Shown here one piece after another: positions 26,153-35,110 of a stretch of DNA of 47,605 nt. Both the position numbers and the translations under genes were made by a program. The notes under the pieces were generated by a model. The model was not told where the DNA came from. It saw only the letters and a program-made list of their open reading frames with translations, and searched no databases. Source of the DNA: Robiginitalea sp. (GTDB lineage Bacteria > Bacteroidota > Bacteroidia > Flavobacteriales > Flavobacteriaceae); the NCBI GenBank assembly GCA_024642005.1, contig JAHECA010000026.1:1-47605 (forward strand), in the 5' to 3' direction. Each line of letters begins with the position of its first letter. The first letter of the stretch is position 1.

Positions 26153-28948
26153 TCACTGATCTTTAACACAGCGGAAGCCAACTGTGGCATTCCGTTCAAA
26201 GCCCTGGGAAACCCGCAACAGTTGCTGGCTGTAATGCAGTTCCCGGGGCCCGCCCTGCACGTACCACCAGCTGGACGACGGGTTGTAATACGAGCCCCCC
26301 TTGAGCATGATATAGTCGTAAGAGCCGCTTTTATAGACATCGTTGGTCAGTTGCCAGACCGAGCCCACCAGGTCCTGGAGGCCATAGGGGTTGACCCCTT
26401 TGGGATAGGCACCCACCCGATCCGGAATGCCGTTGCCGGCGTTGCAGAATGCCGGGTCGAGGCCCCTGATGGTAAAACGGGTAAGCGTTTCTGTGACCTT
26501 TTCTTCTTCCCTGTAGATTTTCCCGGGCTGGCCACCCCAGGGCCATTCCCGCAAGTCAGACGTCTGGGCGGCGTACTGCCATTCCACCTCGGTAGGGAGC
26601 CTTTTACCCGCCCAGGCAGCATAGGCCCGGGCATCTTCATAACTCACGTATACCACCGGATAGTCGGCCTGGCCTGCCGGATAGTCCCCCCCTTGCCAAT
26701 GCCGCAGGAAGTTAGCCGGATCGACAGGGCTGTACCCGGACTGATCGAGAAAGGCCTTGAACTGGGCATTCGTTACCGGGTGCCGGTCCATCAGGAAGGC
26801 AGCCATCTGGTATTGCCGGCCCTGCCTGTATTCGGGATAGGGAATAAAGGCATCCCCGTGGGTGGTGCGGAAGGTAAAGGAACCCTGGGGGATTTGGACC
26901 ATTTCGGCCTGTCGCTTACCGGGGGCCGTGCGGGTTACCCGGCTGGAAAGTCGCGGGGTACCGGGTGCAAATTCCACGACCCGCTCGTCGAGCAGGATTC
27001 CTGCTTCCATCAACTGCACCACGAACTTCCCTTCATACCGGCCAAAGCGATCCAGTAAGTGCAGGCTGTGGACCCCGGGGGAAAGCAAAAGCGGTTGGCT
27101 GCCGTACCCAGGCAGGCCGGCCCATACCCTCAGGGAATCGCCCCGTGAGGCTTCCAGATGCAGCTCGTCCCCGTCCAGGAAAACCGACAGCAGTTCGGGC
27201 AGGCGGGCCATGCAGGTCACCGCACCTTCATTGTTGGTGCCCAAATCGGCGCGCGGAAAGGCCCCGGTCTCCACTTCCAGCCAGAAGCGGTCGCCCTGTT
27301 TTACCGGGGCGATTTCCCGGTGGTGCCAGAGGTCCATAAAATGGTAGCCGGGCGATGGCTCCACAGCGAACAACGGCCCCTTGAAGCCCTCCGGCACCAG
27401 GCTCAAAACGGTATAGAGGGTTTTATCGCCGGCGGGCCATTCGTTCACGTATACGCTGTCGCGCGTGGTGGGGAGCAAGGGGGTAAAGCCCCGGGAGTTA
27501 AAGTTATGCGTGTTCTCACGCAGTATGCGGGTGGTTTGCCCCAGGTACCGGTATTGCGCGTCCACCCAGGCAGGCTGGCCGGGGGCAAAGATGTTGAGTT
27601 CTGTGCCGTAGCCATTGAAAAAGGCCAGGGCAAACTCGCGGCGAATCGGTTCTTTATACAGTTCGGCCACCCGGAAAATGGCAAATTCCGGTTTGATGAA
27701 CTTGTTCAGGTTCAGCAGCGGCGGATAGTAGAGGGCGTTGTGCACCCGCCCGGCCACAATGCCCTGCATGTCTTTGGGCACCGCCATCCCCTCGCTGTAC
27801 ATGACCACCCCCGCCTTTACCCCGTCGGCTGCGTCCTGGAATTCCCGGCTCGAATCGCCCCGGGTATCGAGAATGAGCCCCTGGGCACCGGTATCTCGCA
27901 ACAGCCCGGCCATGCCCAAGAGGTGGTCTTCAGGCCGGGTACTGGCGTCCCAGGGGTTGTAGGCCATAAAGAGAACCGTACCTTTTTCACGCGCCTCCCG
28001 GCCCAGTTCCCGGATGCCCGCCACCCCCCCGGGCAGGTCGCGGAACAGGTCAAACTGGTTGCGCGGGTCGAGCCCCAGGGTGGGCCAGGTGGGCCAGAGG
28101 CCTATTACATCGTCGCCCCCGTACAGGGGCTTGCCGCGGTCGAGGAAAGCCCCCAGCTGGTAACCGCCCTTTTCGGCATCGTAAAAGGCCTTGTCCCAAG
28201 ACATCATCAGGTGCATCACGTACGCATTCCGGATCCACTGCAGGTCAGGCCGCTCAAACAGGGCATTGTCGAAGTCTTCCACATCGTACAGATAACGCTC
28301 CTGAAAGACCTTTCGCAAGCCCTCCTGCCAGGGCCCGGCAAACAGGTCGGCGTACAGCGCATAGGCAACGCTGCCCCCCGGGGCCAGCAGGGTTTCGAAC
28401 CGCCGTTTCACCGCCTGGTCCCATTCCACCCGCCGCACCAGGGCGCAAACCGAGGTGCCCTGCTGCAGGGGAATGTCCGAATAGCCCAGCTCCCAGGCAT
28501 TGTCGGGGACGATCACGTTTACGGGCGCCAGTCCCGGCCGGAACAAATGGGTGCGGGAAAGGCGGTGGTCGCCCAGCCCGGTAATATACAGGTGGGTGGC
28601 ATCTTCTCCGAAGGGCACAACGTTGCTGATTGATAGTGTATCCGGGCCCGTGTTGTAAAAGAGCACCCGGCCCTCGAGGCCTTTGGGGCCAAATTCGTGC
28701 CCTTGCCAGGAAACCCTTAGAGTTGGCGCCGTTTCTGCCTCATTACTGCGGTAGGGCTTCCCGTTAATCAGGGCGGAGACCAGCGGGAGTGATCCCTGGG
28801 GAATAAGGAGCTGGTTGAAAGCTTGGACCGAAAGAGACCGGGGGTCTATGTCTGCTGATTTCAGGCCTTGTGTATAAAGGGGCAAACAGCTGGCCAGCAG
28901 CAGCCCCAGTACCCCAATCCTGAACTTGCTTCTTCCGGGGAGGAACAT
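26153..28948 (-). CDS. Secreted TIM-barrel-like protein fused to SUMF1-type domain
   Basis: 931 aa. Signal peptide (FRIGVLGLLLASCLPLYTQG), a beta-rich N-terminal part, a middle region that looks like a glycosidase TIM barrel (LWPTWPTLGLDPRNQFD, VLFMAYNPWD, GLILDTRGDSS), a beta domain, then a C-terminal formylglycine-generating-enzyme-type domain (~683-931: MDRHPVTNAQFKAFL, RLPTEVEWQYAA, GSVWQLTND, KGGSYY, VGFRC). The cysteine pair of active FGE is not evident before GFRC, so this domain probably binds ligand rather than oxidises sulfatases. An ATG 24 bp upstream (28972) would overlap the GH172 gene; 28948 is preferred. Confidence 0.82.
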   Translation of the reverse strand: MFLPGRSKFRIGVLGLLLASCLPLYTQGLKSADIDPRSLSVQAFNQLLIPQGSLPLVSALINGKPYRSNEAETAPTLRVSWQGHEFGPKGLEGRVLFYNTGPDTLSISNVVPFGEDATHLYITGLGDHRLSRTHLFRPGLAPVNVIVPDNAWELGYSDIPLQQGTSVCALVRRVEWDQAVKRRFETLLAPGGSVAYALYADLFAGPWQEGLRKVFQERYLYDVEDFDNALFERPDLQWIRNAYVMHLMMSWDKAFYDAEKGGYQLGAFLDRGKPLYGGDDVIGLWPTWPTLGLDPRNQFDLFRDLPGGVAGIRELGREAREKGTVLFMAYNPWDASTRPEDHLLGMAGLLRDTGAQGLILDTRGDSSREFQDAADGVKAGVVMYSEGMAVPKDMQGIVAGRVHNALYYPPLLNLNKFIKPEFAIFRVAELYKEPIRREFALAFFNGYGTELNIFAPGQPAWVDAQYRYLGQTTRILRENTHNFNSRGFTPLLPTTRDSVYVNEWPAGDKTLYTVLSLVPEGFKGPLFAVEPSPGYHFMDLWHHREIAPVKQGDRFWLEVETGAFPRADLGTNNEGAVTCMARLPELLSVFLDGDELHLEASRGDSLRVWAGLPGYGSQPLLLSPGVHSLHLLDRFGRYEGKFVVQLMEAGILLDERVVEFAPGTPRLSSRVTRTAPGKRQAEMVQIPQGSFTFRTTHGDAFIPYPEYRQGRQYQMAAFLMDRHPVTNAQFKAFLDQSGYSPVDPANFLRHWQGGDYPAGQADYPVVYVSYEDARAYAAWAGKRLPTEVEWQYAAQTSDLREWPWGGQPGKIYREEEKVTETLTRFTIRGLDPAFCNAGNGIPDRVGAYPKGVNPYGLQDLVGSVWQLTNDVYKSGSYDYIMLKGGSYYNPSSSWWYVQGGPRELHYSQQLLRVSQGFERNATVGFRCVKDQ

Positions 28949-28955
28949 TTCTTTG

Positions 28956-30950
28956 TTACTGCGCCGGCCCATTTATGTCAAACTTCAGGTTGTTATTCGG
29001 GTCCAGAATCCGGGCGTAGAAGGCATAGCCCCCAAAATTGTTTTCGGCTTTGATCATAAGTTTATTCCACCCCGGTTTGAGGTGCAACTGTACGGTATCC
29101 TGATCGGGGGCTGCAATCCGGACCGCCAGGAAGCGGTAGAGCTCCCGGTCGTTCAAAAACACTTTGGCCCCGTCGTCACTGCCGATCAGCAGGGGCACCT
29201 GCCGGGCCTCTGGAGCATAGACATAGGTCAGGAAATACGAGACAATAAACTCATAAGGATCAAATTGGCGCGTCAGCCGCATGGCGTAGCCACCCCCTTC
29301 GCCAGATACCCGTTTCCAGGATACTTCCTGACCATCTACCCCGCGATAGGTAGCCGTCAGGTCCGTTTCGCGTTCCGGGGGATAGATGCTATCGAGGCCG
29401 TAGCGCAGGTCATCCGATTCCCTGGGGTTCGGGAAGGGGCCAATCATGTACCACTGCGGGATGTAGGTCCTTTCAGGAGTGAGTATCACAGCGTCGATGC
29501 CCACCCTGGTTACGCCGGGTTTCTGGCTACTATCTGCCAGGGAGAAGGAAAGTGCGATGGCGTTGTCCTCCGGCACCACCCCAACCAGTACCACGGGCGG
29601 GGCCGCCCCGAGCTGTTCGGCGTGACCGTTAAAGAAGGTTTCGACGCCTCCGTTGGCCCGGATCCGCACAGGTCCGTAGGCAGGTCCGCGGGTCATGTAC
29701 AGGGCCAGGTTGTATTTTTTCTCCAGGGCATCGGGGATGTTCAATCGGAAGGAATCACCATTTGCGGCAGTTACGGCCAGTTGGTCCGCCCCACTCCAAT
29801 CGCTCCCGAAATCAGACATATCTTCGACCACACCTTCCGCACCCTCCAGGGCCATAAGCTCGGCCTCCAGGGCCCCGTTGGGTACCGGTCGTTGCAGGGG
29901 GACCCTCAGCCCTGCCTTCAGGAGGGCCGGAAAGGGCTTGTGGGGCTCAGCCTGATACCAAAATGCGGTAGTGCTGAAATCCACCGCTTCCTCGTTCCCA
30001 TGCCCATGTTCCAGGGTTACCTTCAGCGAATCTGAGAACGGGATGGGGTCGGGCCAGTGGTGGCGGTAGGCCGTTATCCGGCCCAGGGTATCCATGAGCA
30101 CCAGGCCGTGGTAGGCGGCATCGAACGGACCATCTTTAAAGTACCAGCCACTGTTGAAGTAATCCTCCAGACCGGTGCCGTGGACCGAGGGCTGCTGTTC
30201 CCCGTCTACGAAGATCATCTCGTCGCCTTCCAGATAAAAGAGGCTCTGGTCGTACGACTGACTGTTGAAATGGAGCCCTACGAAGTGCCCCTGCCCTTTC
30301 GCCTCCAGGGCCACATAGTTTCCAGGCGTTTCTGTACGGTCATCACGCCTCCACTGCGCATGAAAGTAGCCTGTGCCAACGGGTAGGGGCTCATCGAGTC
30401 GGTAATAGCCAATCTGGTAATAAAAGGCATAGACTTCTTCCCCGGTCTCATTCACCACCTCGAGGCGGGCCCTTTTTCCAAAAGGCATGGGGAAATAACT
30501 GTAGTACCCCCCGCTCGACATCCCGACCAGGTTGGGGGTATGGTGCTTGTAGGCAAAAGCACTGCCGAAGAAATCGCCAACGGGCACCTCCACCGAGGGT
30601 TCTTGCTCATCGTCCCAGTACATGCGCAGCACCATACGCCTTAAAAAATGCGGATCACGTGAATCGATGGTTATCCATACCCGCGAAATAAGACCGGGGC
30701 CCTCTATATCAGCTATAGTGGCAGTCTGGCCGGGGTGGATGTTAATCCGGTCGTTATTCCCGCCAGTTGTATCGGCGCTGGAGAGCTGATAAAAACGGGC
30801 TCCCTCCCCCGATAACAGGCTGGCCGTGTCGGGTACCCCGCCATTCGCATTATCACCTCTTTGACAGGCCCCCAACAAGCTCAATAAAAGTGTGCCCCCC
30901 CACAGGAAGGCACGCGTAATTGGGCAGGTCCAAAAGGTTGCACGGTTCAT
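28956..30950 (-). CDS. DUF2961 glycoside hydrolase (GH172-like) lipoprotein
   Basis: 664 aa from the ATG at 30950. Lipobox LLLSLLGAC (Cys29). DUF2961 core: WITIDSRDPHFLRRMVLRMYWD (split here over ~93-112), SVEVPVGDFFG (119-129), SGGYYSYFPMPF, QSYDQSLFYLEGDE, and GTGLEDYFNSGWYF (258-271) with probable catalytic acids. GH172 enzymes act on alpha-furanosides such as fructofuranose or arabinofuranose. The C-terminus has a PA14-like binding region. The start was moved 33 residues from the longest ORF to place the signal peptide first. Confidence 0.9.
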   Translation of the reverse strand: MNRATFWTCPITRAFLWGGTLLLSLLGACQRGDNANGGVPDTASLLSGEGARFYQLSSADTTGGNNDRINIHPGQTATIADIEGPGLISRVWITIDSRDPHFLRRMVLRMYWDDEQEPSVEVPVGDFFGSAFAYKHHTPNLVGMSSGGYYSYFPMPFGKRARLEVVNETGEEVYAFYYQIGYYRLDEPLPVGTGYFHAQWRRDDRTETPGNYVALEAKGQGHFVGLHFNSQSYDQSLFYLEGDEMIFVDGEQQPSVHGTGLEDYFNSGWYFKDGPFDAAYHGLVLMDTLGRITAYRHHWPDPIPFSDSLKVTLEHGHGNEEAVDFSTTAFWYQAEPHKPFPALLKAGLRVPLQRPVPNGALEAELMALEGAEGVVEDMSDFGSDWSGADQLAVTAANGDSFRLNIPDALEKKYNLALYMTRGPAYGPVRIRANGGVETFFNGHAEQLGAAPPVVLVGVVPEDNAIALSFSLADSSQKPGVTRVGIDAVILTPERTYIPQWYMIGPFPNPRESDDLRYGLDSIYPPERETDLTATYRGVDGQEVSWKRVSGEGGGYAMRLTRQFDPYEFIVSYFLTYVYAPEARQVPLLIGSDDGAKVFLNDRELYRFLAVRIAAPDQDTVQLHLKPGWNKLMIKAENNFGGYAFYARILDPNNNLKFDINGPAQ

Positions 30951-31003
30951 ATTTTGGCGTCGGTTACATTTCAGGCAAAACCCCTGTTTCCAACTGGGGT
31001 ACT

Positions 31004-31474
31004 TTATTCCTGCTTTTTGGGATGGATCGATTGCCCTACCAATTTCCATTGCCCGTCCACTTTTTCCAGAAAACGGAACTCGAGGGTGTATGTTTTGGTC
31101 CCATCCGGGGCCGTGGATTCCTCATCGTGGCTTACCCAGGCCATAGGGCCGCTAATTTGAAACCGGTACCCCGAATTGCTGGAGGTGCCCCCCTGCCCCA
31201 TCATCCCCTCGGGCGGGTCGATCATCACCTGGGGAGCGATGTCGTAGGTGGTACCGTCTGCGGTGGTGAACACAATCCTGGAATAAGGCCTTATGGCCCA
31301 GCACGAGGCATGCCCCTCCCGGTCGCCCGAGCGCCAGGTAGCCGATTCCTTTTCGAGCAACTGCCGAATGGCAGCCTCTTCGCCGGCCTGCCCGTAAGAT
31401 GGGGTCAATACTGCCAACAAGGCGAACAACAGGGGTAGCTTTTTTAGTCCGATCATGATAACCTGGCTTCTCAT
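31004..31474 (-). CDS. Secreted NTF2-like (SnoaL/DUF4440-type) protein
   Basis: 156 aa. N-terminal signal peptide (LKKLPLLFALLAVLTPSYGQ), then an NTF2-like fold: EEAAIRQLLEKESATWRSGD at the start and TLEFRFLEKVDGQWKLVGQS at the end, both usual for DUF4440/SnoaL-like proteins. Role unknown; such proteins bind or turn over small molecules. It precedes the GH172 gene by 53 bp and is probably first in the leftward operon. An alternative start is the internal ATG at 31456. Confidence 0.82.
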   Translation of the reverse strand: MRSQVIMIGLKKLPLLFALLAVLTPSYGQAGEEAAIRQLLEKESATWRSGDREGHASCWAIRPYSRIVFTTADGTTYDIAPQVMIDPPEGMMGQGGTSSNSGYRFQISGPMAWVSHDEESTAPDGTKTYTLEFRFLEKVDGQWKLVGQSIHPKKQE

Positions 31475-31501
31475 ATGACCGACAGGTCTTTTTTAGCCAT
31501 T

Positions 31502-31509
31502 CTAAGATA
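31502..31509 (-). promoter_or_regulatory. -7 element of the leftward glycan operon
   Basis: The minus strand reads TATCTTAG (31509-31502), one mismatch from TAnnTTTG, 28 bp before the ATG at 31474. Confidence 0.45.
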
Positions 31510-31655
31510 GGGAAATGTACAGGAAGTTCCACTTTCTTCCCAATCTGCAAAGTGGCATGTAAGGACAGCCTGGCAACATTGCAGGCCGGGCCTGTGCCTG
31601 GCAGACAACCAGCCCCGGAGTTGGCTCATAAAGGGAATGTTGTCTATTTGTGTTT

Positions 31656-31684
31656 ATTTAGACTTATTTTAAACTATATCTTTG
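31656..31684 (+). promoter_or_regulatory. Promoter and possible iron-type operator of TonB receptor
   Basis: TATCTTTG (31677-31684) is a perfect -7 element 22 bp before the ATG. Just upstream, TTTAGAC-TTA-TTTTAAA forms an imperfect palindrome in an AT-rich block over the -33 area, as expected for a metal-dependent repressor site (Fur or DtxR type). The regulator is inferred. Confidence 0.45.
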
Positions 31685-31705
31685 TAAGGACCAGCCACGT
31701 CAGCC

Positions 31706-33958
31706 ATGTTTCGAATGCTCTGCCTCTTTCTCCTTCTTCCCTTCCTGGCTTCCGGGCAACAGACGTTCAGTATTCAGGGTACGGTATACCAGGGCAGCGA
31801 ACCCCTGCCCCTGGTGCATGTTTACCTGAAGGGCACCCCTCTGGGCGGAACAAGCAATGAAAACGGAGATTTTGTAATCGACCATGTCCCGGAAGGCAAC
31901 TACACCCTGTTGGCTTCCTACTCAGGCTTCAAATCTTACCAACAGCACATTCGAGTAGCAGGCGACAACCTGCTTATCCCGATAAGGCTGGAAGAAGCCG
32001 CCTTGCTTGACGAGGTGGTCGTTTCGGGCACCATGAAGGCGGTAAGCAAACTGGAAAGCCCGGTTCCTGTCGAAGTATATTCGGCTAGCTTCTTTCGTCA
32101 GAATCCGACCCCGAATGTCTTTGAAGCCCTGCAAACAATAAACGGGGTAAGACCTCAGATCAATTGCAGCGTGTGCAATACCGGAGACATCCATATCAAC
32201 GGGCTTGAGGGGCCCTATACCCTGGTGCTGATAGACGGCATGCCCATTGTCAGCGGGTTGTCTACCGTGTACGGATTAACGGGTATTCCGTCTTCCCTGA
32301 TCGAGCAGGTAGAAATTGTAAAAGGGCCGGCTTCCTCCCTCTACGGCAGCGAAGCGGTGGGCGGCCTGATCAATGTAATCACCAAAAAATCTGAAAACGC
32401 AAATCTTGTTTTCGCCGACAGTTACCTGACCGATTGGGGAGAGCTCAATTTGGATGTCGGTTTTAAAACGCGAGTGGGAGAAACCTCCCGTATGCTTTTT
32501 GGGGCAAATTATTTCAACTATTCGAACCCTATCGACAACAACGGGGACAACTTTACCGACCTCGCCCTGCAGGACCGGCTTTCCTTATTTCAAAAATGGG
32601 ATTTTGACCGGTCAGCAAACCGGGTGTTGTCGCTGGCCGGCCGTTTTTACTACGAAGACCGTTGGGGCGGGGAAATGCAGTGGACCCCCAAATACAGGGG
32701 CGGTTCTGAAATTTATGGAGAAAGTATTCGCACTGCGCGCTACGAACTTATCGGTAAGTACCAATTGCCGGTGCGCGAGCACATGATGTTCCAATTCTCG
32801 TATTCGGACCATGACCAGAACTCGGCCTACGGCAATTCGTTTTACCTGGCCAGGCAGCGGATCGGCTTCGGACAGCTGACCTGGGACTTTGCCAGCCCGG
32901 GAAACGACTGGCTTTTTGGCCTGACCGGCCGGTACAGCTATTACAATGACAACACTCCGGTTACCCGGCAGGCAGAGCAGGTTTTCGTTCCCTCGATTTT
33001 CGCACAGGACGAGATCTCCCTGGGTACACGACAAAAACTGTTGCTCGGGATACGCCACGATTACGACCGTCGGCATGGTTCTATATTTACCCCCCGTTTG
33101 GCCTACAAATATGCCTCCGAGGCCAACGACATTATACGGTTCAATGCCGGAACAGGCTTCCGGGTAGTTAATTTGTTCGCCGAAGAACACGCAGCACTTA
33201 CCGGTTCTCGCGAGGTGGTCATCGAAGAACAGCTCGATCCTGAACGCTCCTATAACGTCAACCTGAATTACCTCAGGAAATTCTACACAAGGTCGGGTGT
33301 ATTGATCGGTCTCGACGCGTCTGCCTGGTACACCTATTTTACAAATGCCATATTGCCCGATTACGACACCAACCCGAATCAGGTCATATATCGAAACCTG
33401 AATGGATTTTCTACCAGCAAAGGGTTGAGTATCAATTTAGATGCCATGTTTTTGGGTAATTTCAGGGCATTGCTAGGGGCAACTGTTCAAGATGTATCGC
33501 AGCAGGGGAACGGGGTGCGCATTGAACGGTTTTTTACAGAAAATTATTCAGGCACCTGGTCCCTGTCGTATAAAAATTTTAAGCACCATTTCGCCGTTGA
33601 CTATACGGGCAACCTCTACGGGCCCATGCGACTGCCCCTTTTGGGCGAACTTGACCCCAGAATGCCCGAATCGCCAATCTGGAGCATTCAAAATGTGCAG
33701 TTCACTTTCAACGGCCTGTCTCATTTCGAGTTTTACGCTGGAATCAAGAACCTTTTAGATTGGACCCCCAATCGGGGAAATCCCTTCATTATCGCCCGGG
33801 CCGAAGATCCCTTTGACCGCGAGGTCCAATTTGATGAAAGCGGCAACGCGATAGCCACACCAAATAACCCTTATGCCCTGACTTTCGACCCCACGTATGT
33901 GTATGCCCCAAATCAGGGGAGACGCCTGTTTTTTGGGGTGAGGTACCGTGTGGATTGA
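31706..33958 (+). CDS. TonB-dependent outer membrane receptor
   Basis: 750 aa. Signal peptide (~1-17), a carboxypeptidase-regulatory-like domain (~22-100: IQGTVYQGSEPLPLVHVYLKG), a TonB box region (DEVVVSGT), a plug (~115-230: GLEGPYTLVLIDGMPIVSG, VEIVKGPASSLYGSEAVGGLINVITKK), then a 22-strand-type barrel ending GVRYRVD with an aromatic strand. The plug holds INCSVCNTGDIHI, a CxxC unusual for sugar receptors and suggestive of metal or heme handling. No SusD partner is adjacent, so uptake of a metal complex, cobalamin or siderophore is likelier than a glycan. Confidence 0.92.
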   Translation: MFRMLCLFLLLPFLASGQQTFSIQGTVYQGSEPLPLVHVYLKGTPLGGTSNENGDFVIDHVPEGNYTLLASYSGFKSYQQHIRVAGDNLLIPIRLEEAALLDEVVVSGTMKAVSKLESPVPVEVYSASFFRQNPTPNVFEALQTINGVRPQINCSVCNTGDIHINGLEGPYTLVLIDGMPIVSGLSTVYGLTGIPSSLIEQVEIVKGPASSLYGSEAVGGLINVITKKSENANLVFADSYLTDWGELNLDVGFKTRVGETSRMLFGANYFNYSNPIDNNGDNFTDLALQDRLSLFQKWDFDRSANRVLSLAGRFYYEDRWGGEMQWTPKYRGGSEIYGESIRTARYELIGKYQLPVREHMMFQFSYSDHDQNSAYGNSFYLARQRIGFGQLTWDFASPGNDWLFGLTGRYSYYNDNTPVTRQAEQVFVPSIFAQDEISLGTRQKLLLGIRHDYDRRHGSIFTPRLAYKYASEANDIIRFNAGTGFRVVNLFAEEHAALTGSREVVIEEQLDPERSYNVNLNYLRKFYTRSGVLIGLDASAWYTYFTNAILPDYDTNPNQVIYRNLNGFSTSKGLSINLDAMFLGNFRALLGATVQDVSQQGNGVRIERFFTENYSGTWSLSYKNFKHHFAVDYTGNLYGPMRLPLLGELDPRMPESPIWSIQNVQFTFNGLSHFEFYAGIKNLLDWTPNRGNPFIIARAEDPFDREVQFDESGNAIATPNNPYALTFDPTYVYAPNQGRRLFFGVRYRVD

Positions 33959-34213
33959 GATGAGCCATGCCCTTGCTCTACCAGATGCCAGGCCATGAAT
34001 TGTCACTTTAATCCAGTATCAGTTACGTTTCCCGGAAAGCCTCCATCCATACAGGACTTATGAGTATGACGAACAATTTTTGCAAAATCAGGCGTATATG
34101 CCTGATAATGTTGCCACAATAAAATTGAAAACAATAATTCCCGTAAGACTCGTTTAAAATTGTAGGGTATTTTCCCATTCAGTTGTTATTATGCAGAAAC
34201 CCAAATTTTTATT

Positions 34214-34990
34214 ATGAATACCATGCAATTGATTAAAAGAAAGATTACCGTACTGGCAGCTTCTCTATTTCTTGTCATTCTCGGCAGCTGTTCCAAGAAC
34301 GATTCAAATCCCAATTCAGGAACATTAAGCGTAAGTGCCAAGGGCACATTTGGCAGTACCAGCGCCAAAAGCCCCACGGGTAAAGCCGTTAGCGCAGATG
34401 TAGATGTTACCGATTTCAGGATGAACCTGAAGGAATTCAAACTGGAATTGGATGTCGAAGACCCCGGAGACGATTATCAGGATGATGAAAACGATAACTG
34501 GGATGATGACGGCCTGTATGATTTTGAAGACGATATAAAGCTGGCCGGGCCTTTTGAACTCGATCTGATGGCCGGGCAGGTAAGCTTTATGAATGCTTCC
34601 CTCCCTGTCGGGAATTTTGAGGAAGTTAAATTCAAATTCGATGCCGGCACCGATGCTTCCAGCGATTTGTTCGGCAAGTCAGTACTTATAAAGGGTACCA
34701 TTCAGGGGACCCCGTTCATTTTTTGGCACGATTTCGAAGATGAGGTCGAAGTGGATTTTGAAGATCCTACTTTTGACATCGCCATCACTCAGACACCCGA
34801 GGGCATCGTCATCGAATTTGACCTGAGCCAGGTTTTTGACAGTGTTGCAGGGGTAGACCTTACCCAGGCCAACGATGGAAACATGGATGGAACCATCGAG
34901 ATAAGCCCTAAGGATGAAGATGGCAACAATGCCCTGGCCCAGCTTATCCGGGAAGCCATTAAATCGCATATAGACCTTTTAGACGACTAG
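34214..34990 (+). CDS. Acidic DUF4382-like lipoprotein
   Basis: 258 aa. Lipobox LFLVILGSC (Cys26). A very acidic stretch (~80-105, rich in D and E) sits in the first half, and the whole chain is low in Arg. The fold pattern (T/DFRMNLKEFKLEL, FELDLMAGQ, LPVGNFEEVKFKFD) resembles DUF4382 proteins of Bacteroidota. Function unknown; the acidic part may bind calcium. Single gene, ended by a strong terminator. Confidence 0.78.
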   Translation: MNTMQLIKRKITVLAASLFLVILGSCSKNDSNPNSGTLSVSAKGTFGSTSAKSPTGKAVSADVDVTDFRMNLKEFKLELDVEDPGDDYQDDENDNWDDDGLYDFEDDIKLAGPFELDLMAGQVSFMNASLPVGNFEEVKFKFDAGTDASSDLFGKSVLIKGTIQGTPFIFWHDFEDEVEVDFEDPTFDIAITQTPEGIVIEFDLSQVFDSVAGVDLTQANDGNMDGTIEISPKDEDGNNALAQLIREAIKSHIDLLDD

Positions 34991-35027
34991 GCTCGCCGGT
35001 TCCCGGGAACCAGGTGAATTAAAATTG

Positions 35028-35055
35028 AAAAGCCGGCTCGAGCCGGCTTTTTTTT
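35028..35055 (+). terminator. Rho-independent terminator
   Basis: AAAAGCCGGCT (35028-35038) and AGCCGGCTTTT (35041-35051) form an 11-bp stem around CG, followed by more Ts. It lies 38 bp after the DUF4382-like gene. Confidence 0.88.
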
Positions 35056-35110
35056 ATCTCTGATTTTGAAGTCTAACCTCTTTCCTGATCCGAGCCTCGA
35101 AATTAGGGGG

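Noticed and set aside
27158-28633. 491-aa ORF opposite the SUMF1-like fusion gene
   Set aside because: Antisense shadow; the minus-strand frame carries clear domain motifs and a signal peptide.
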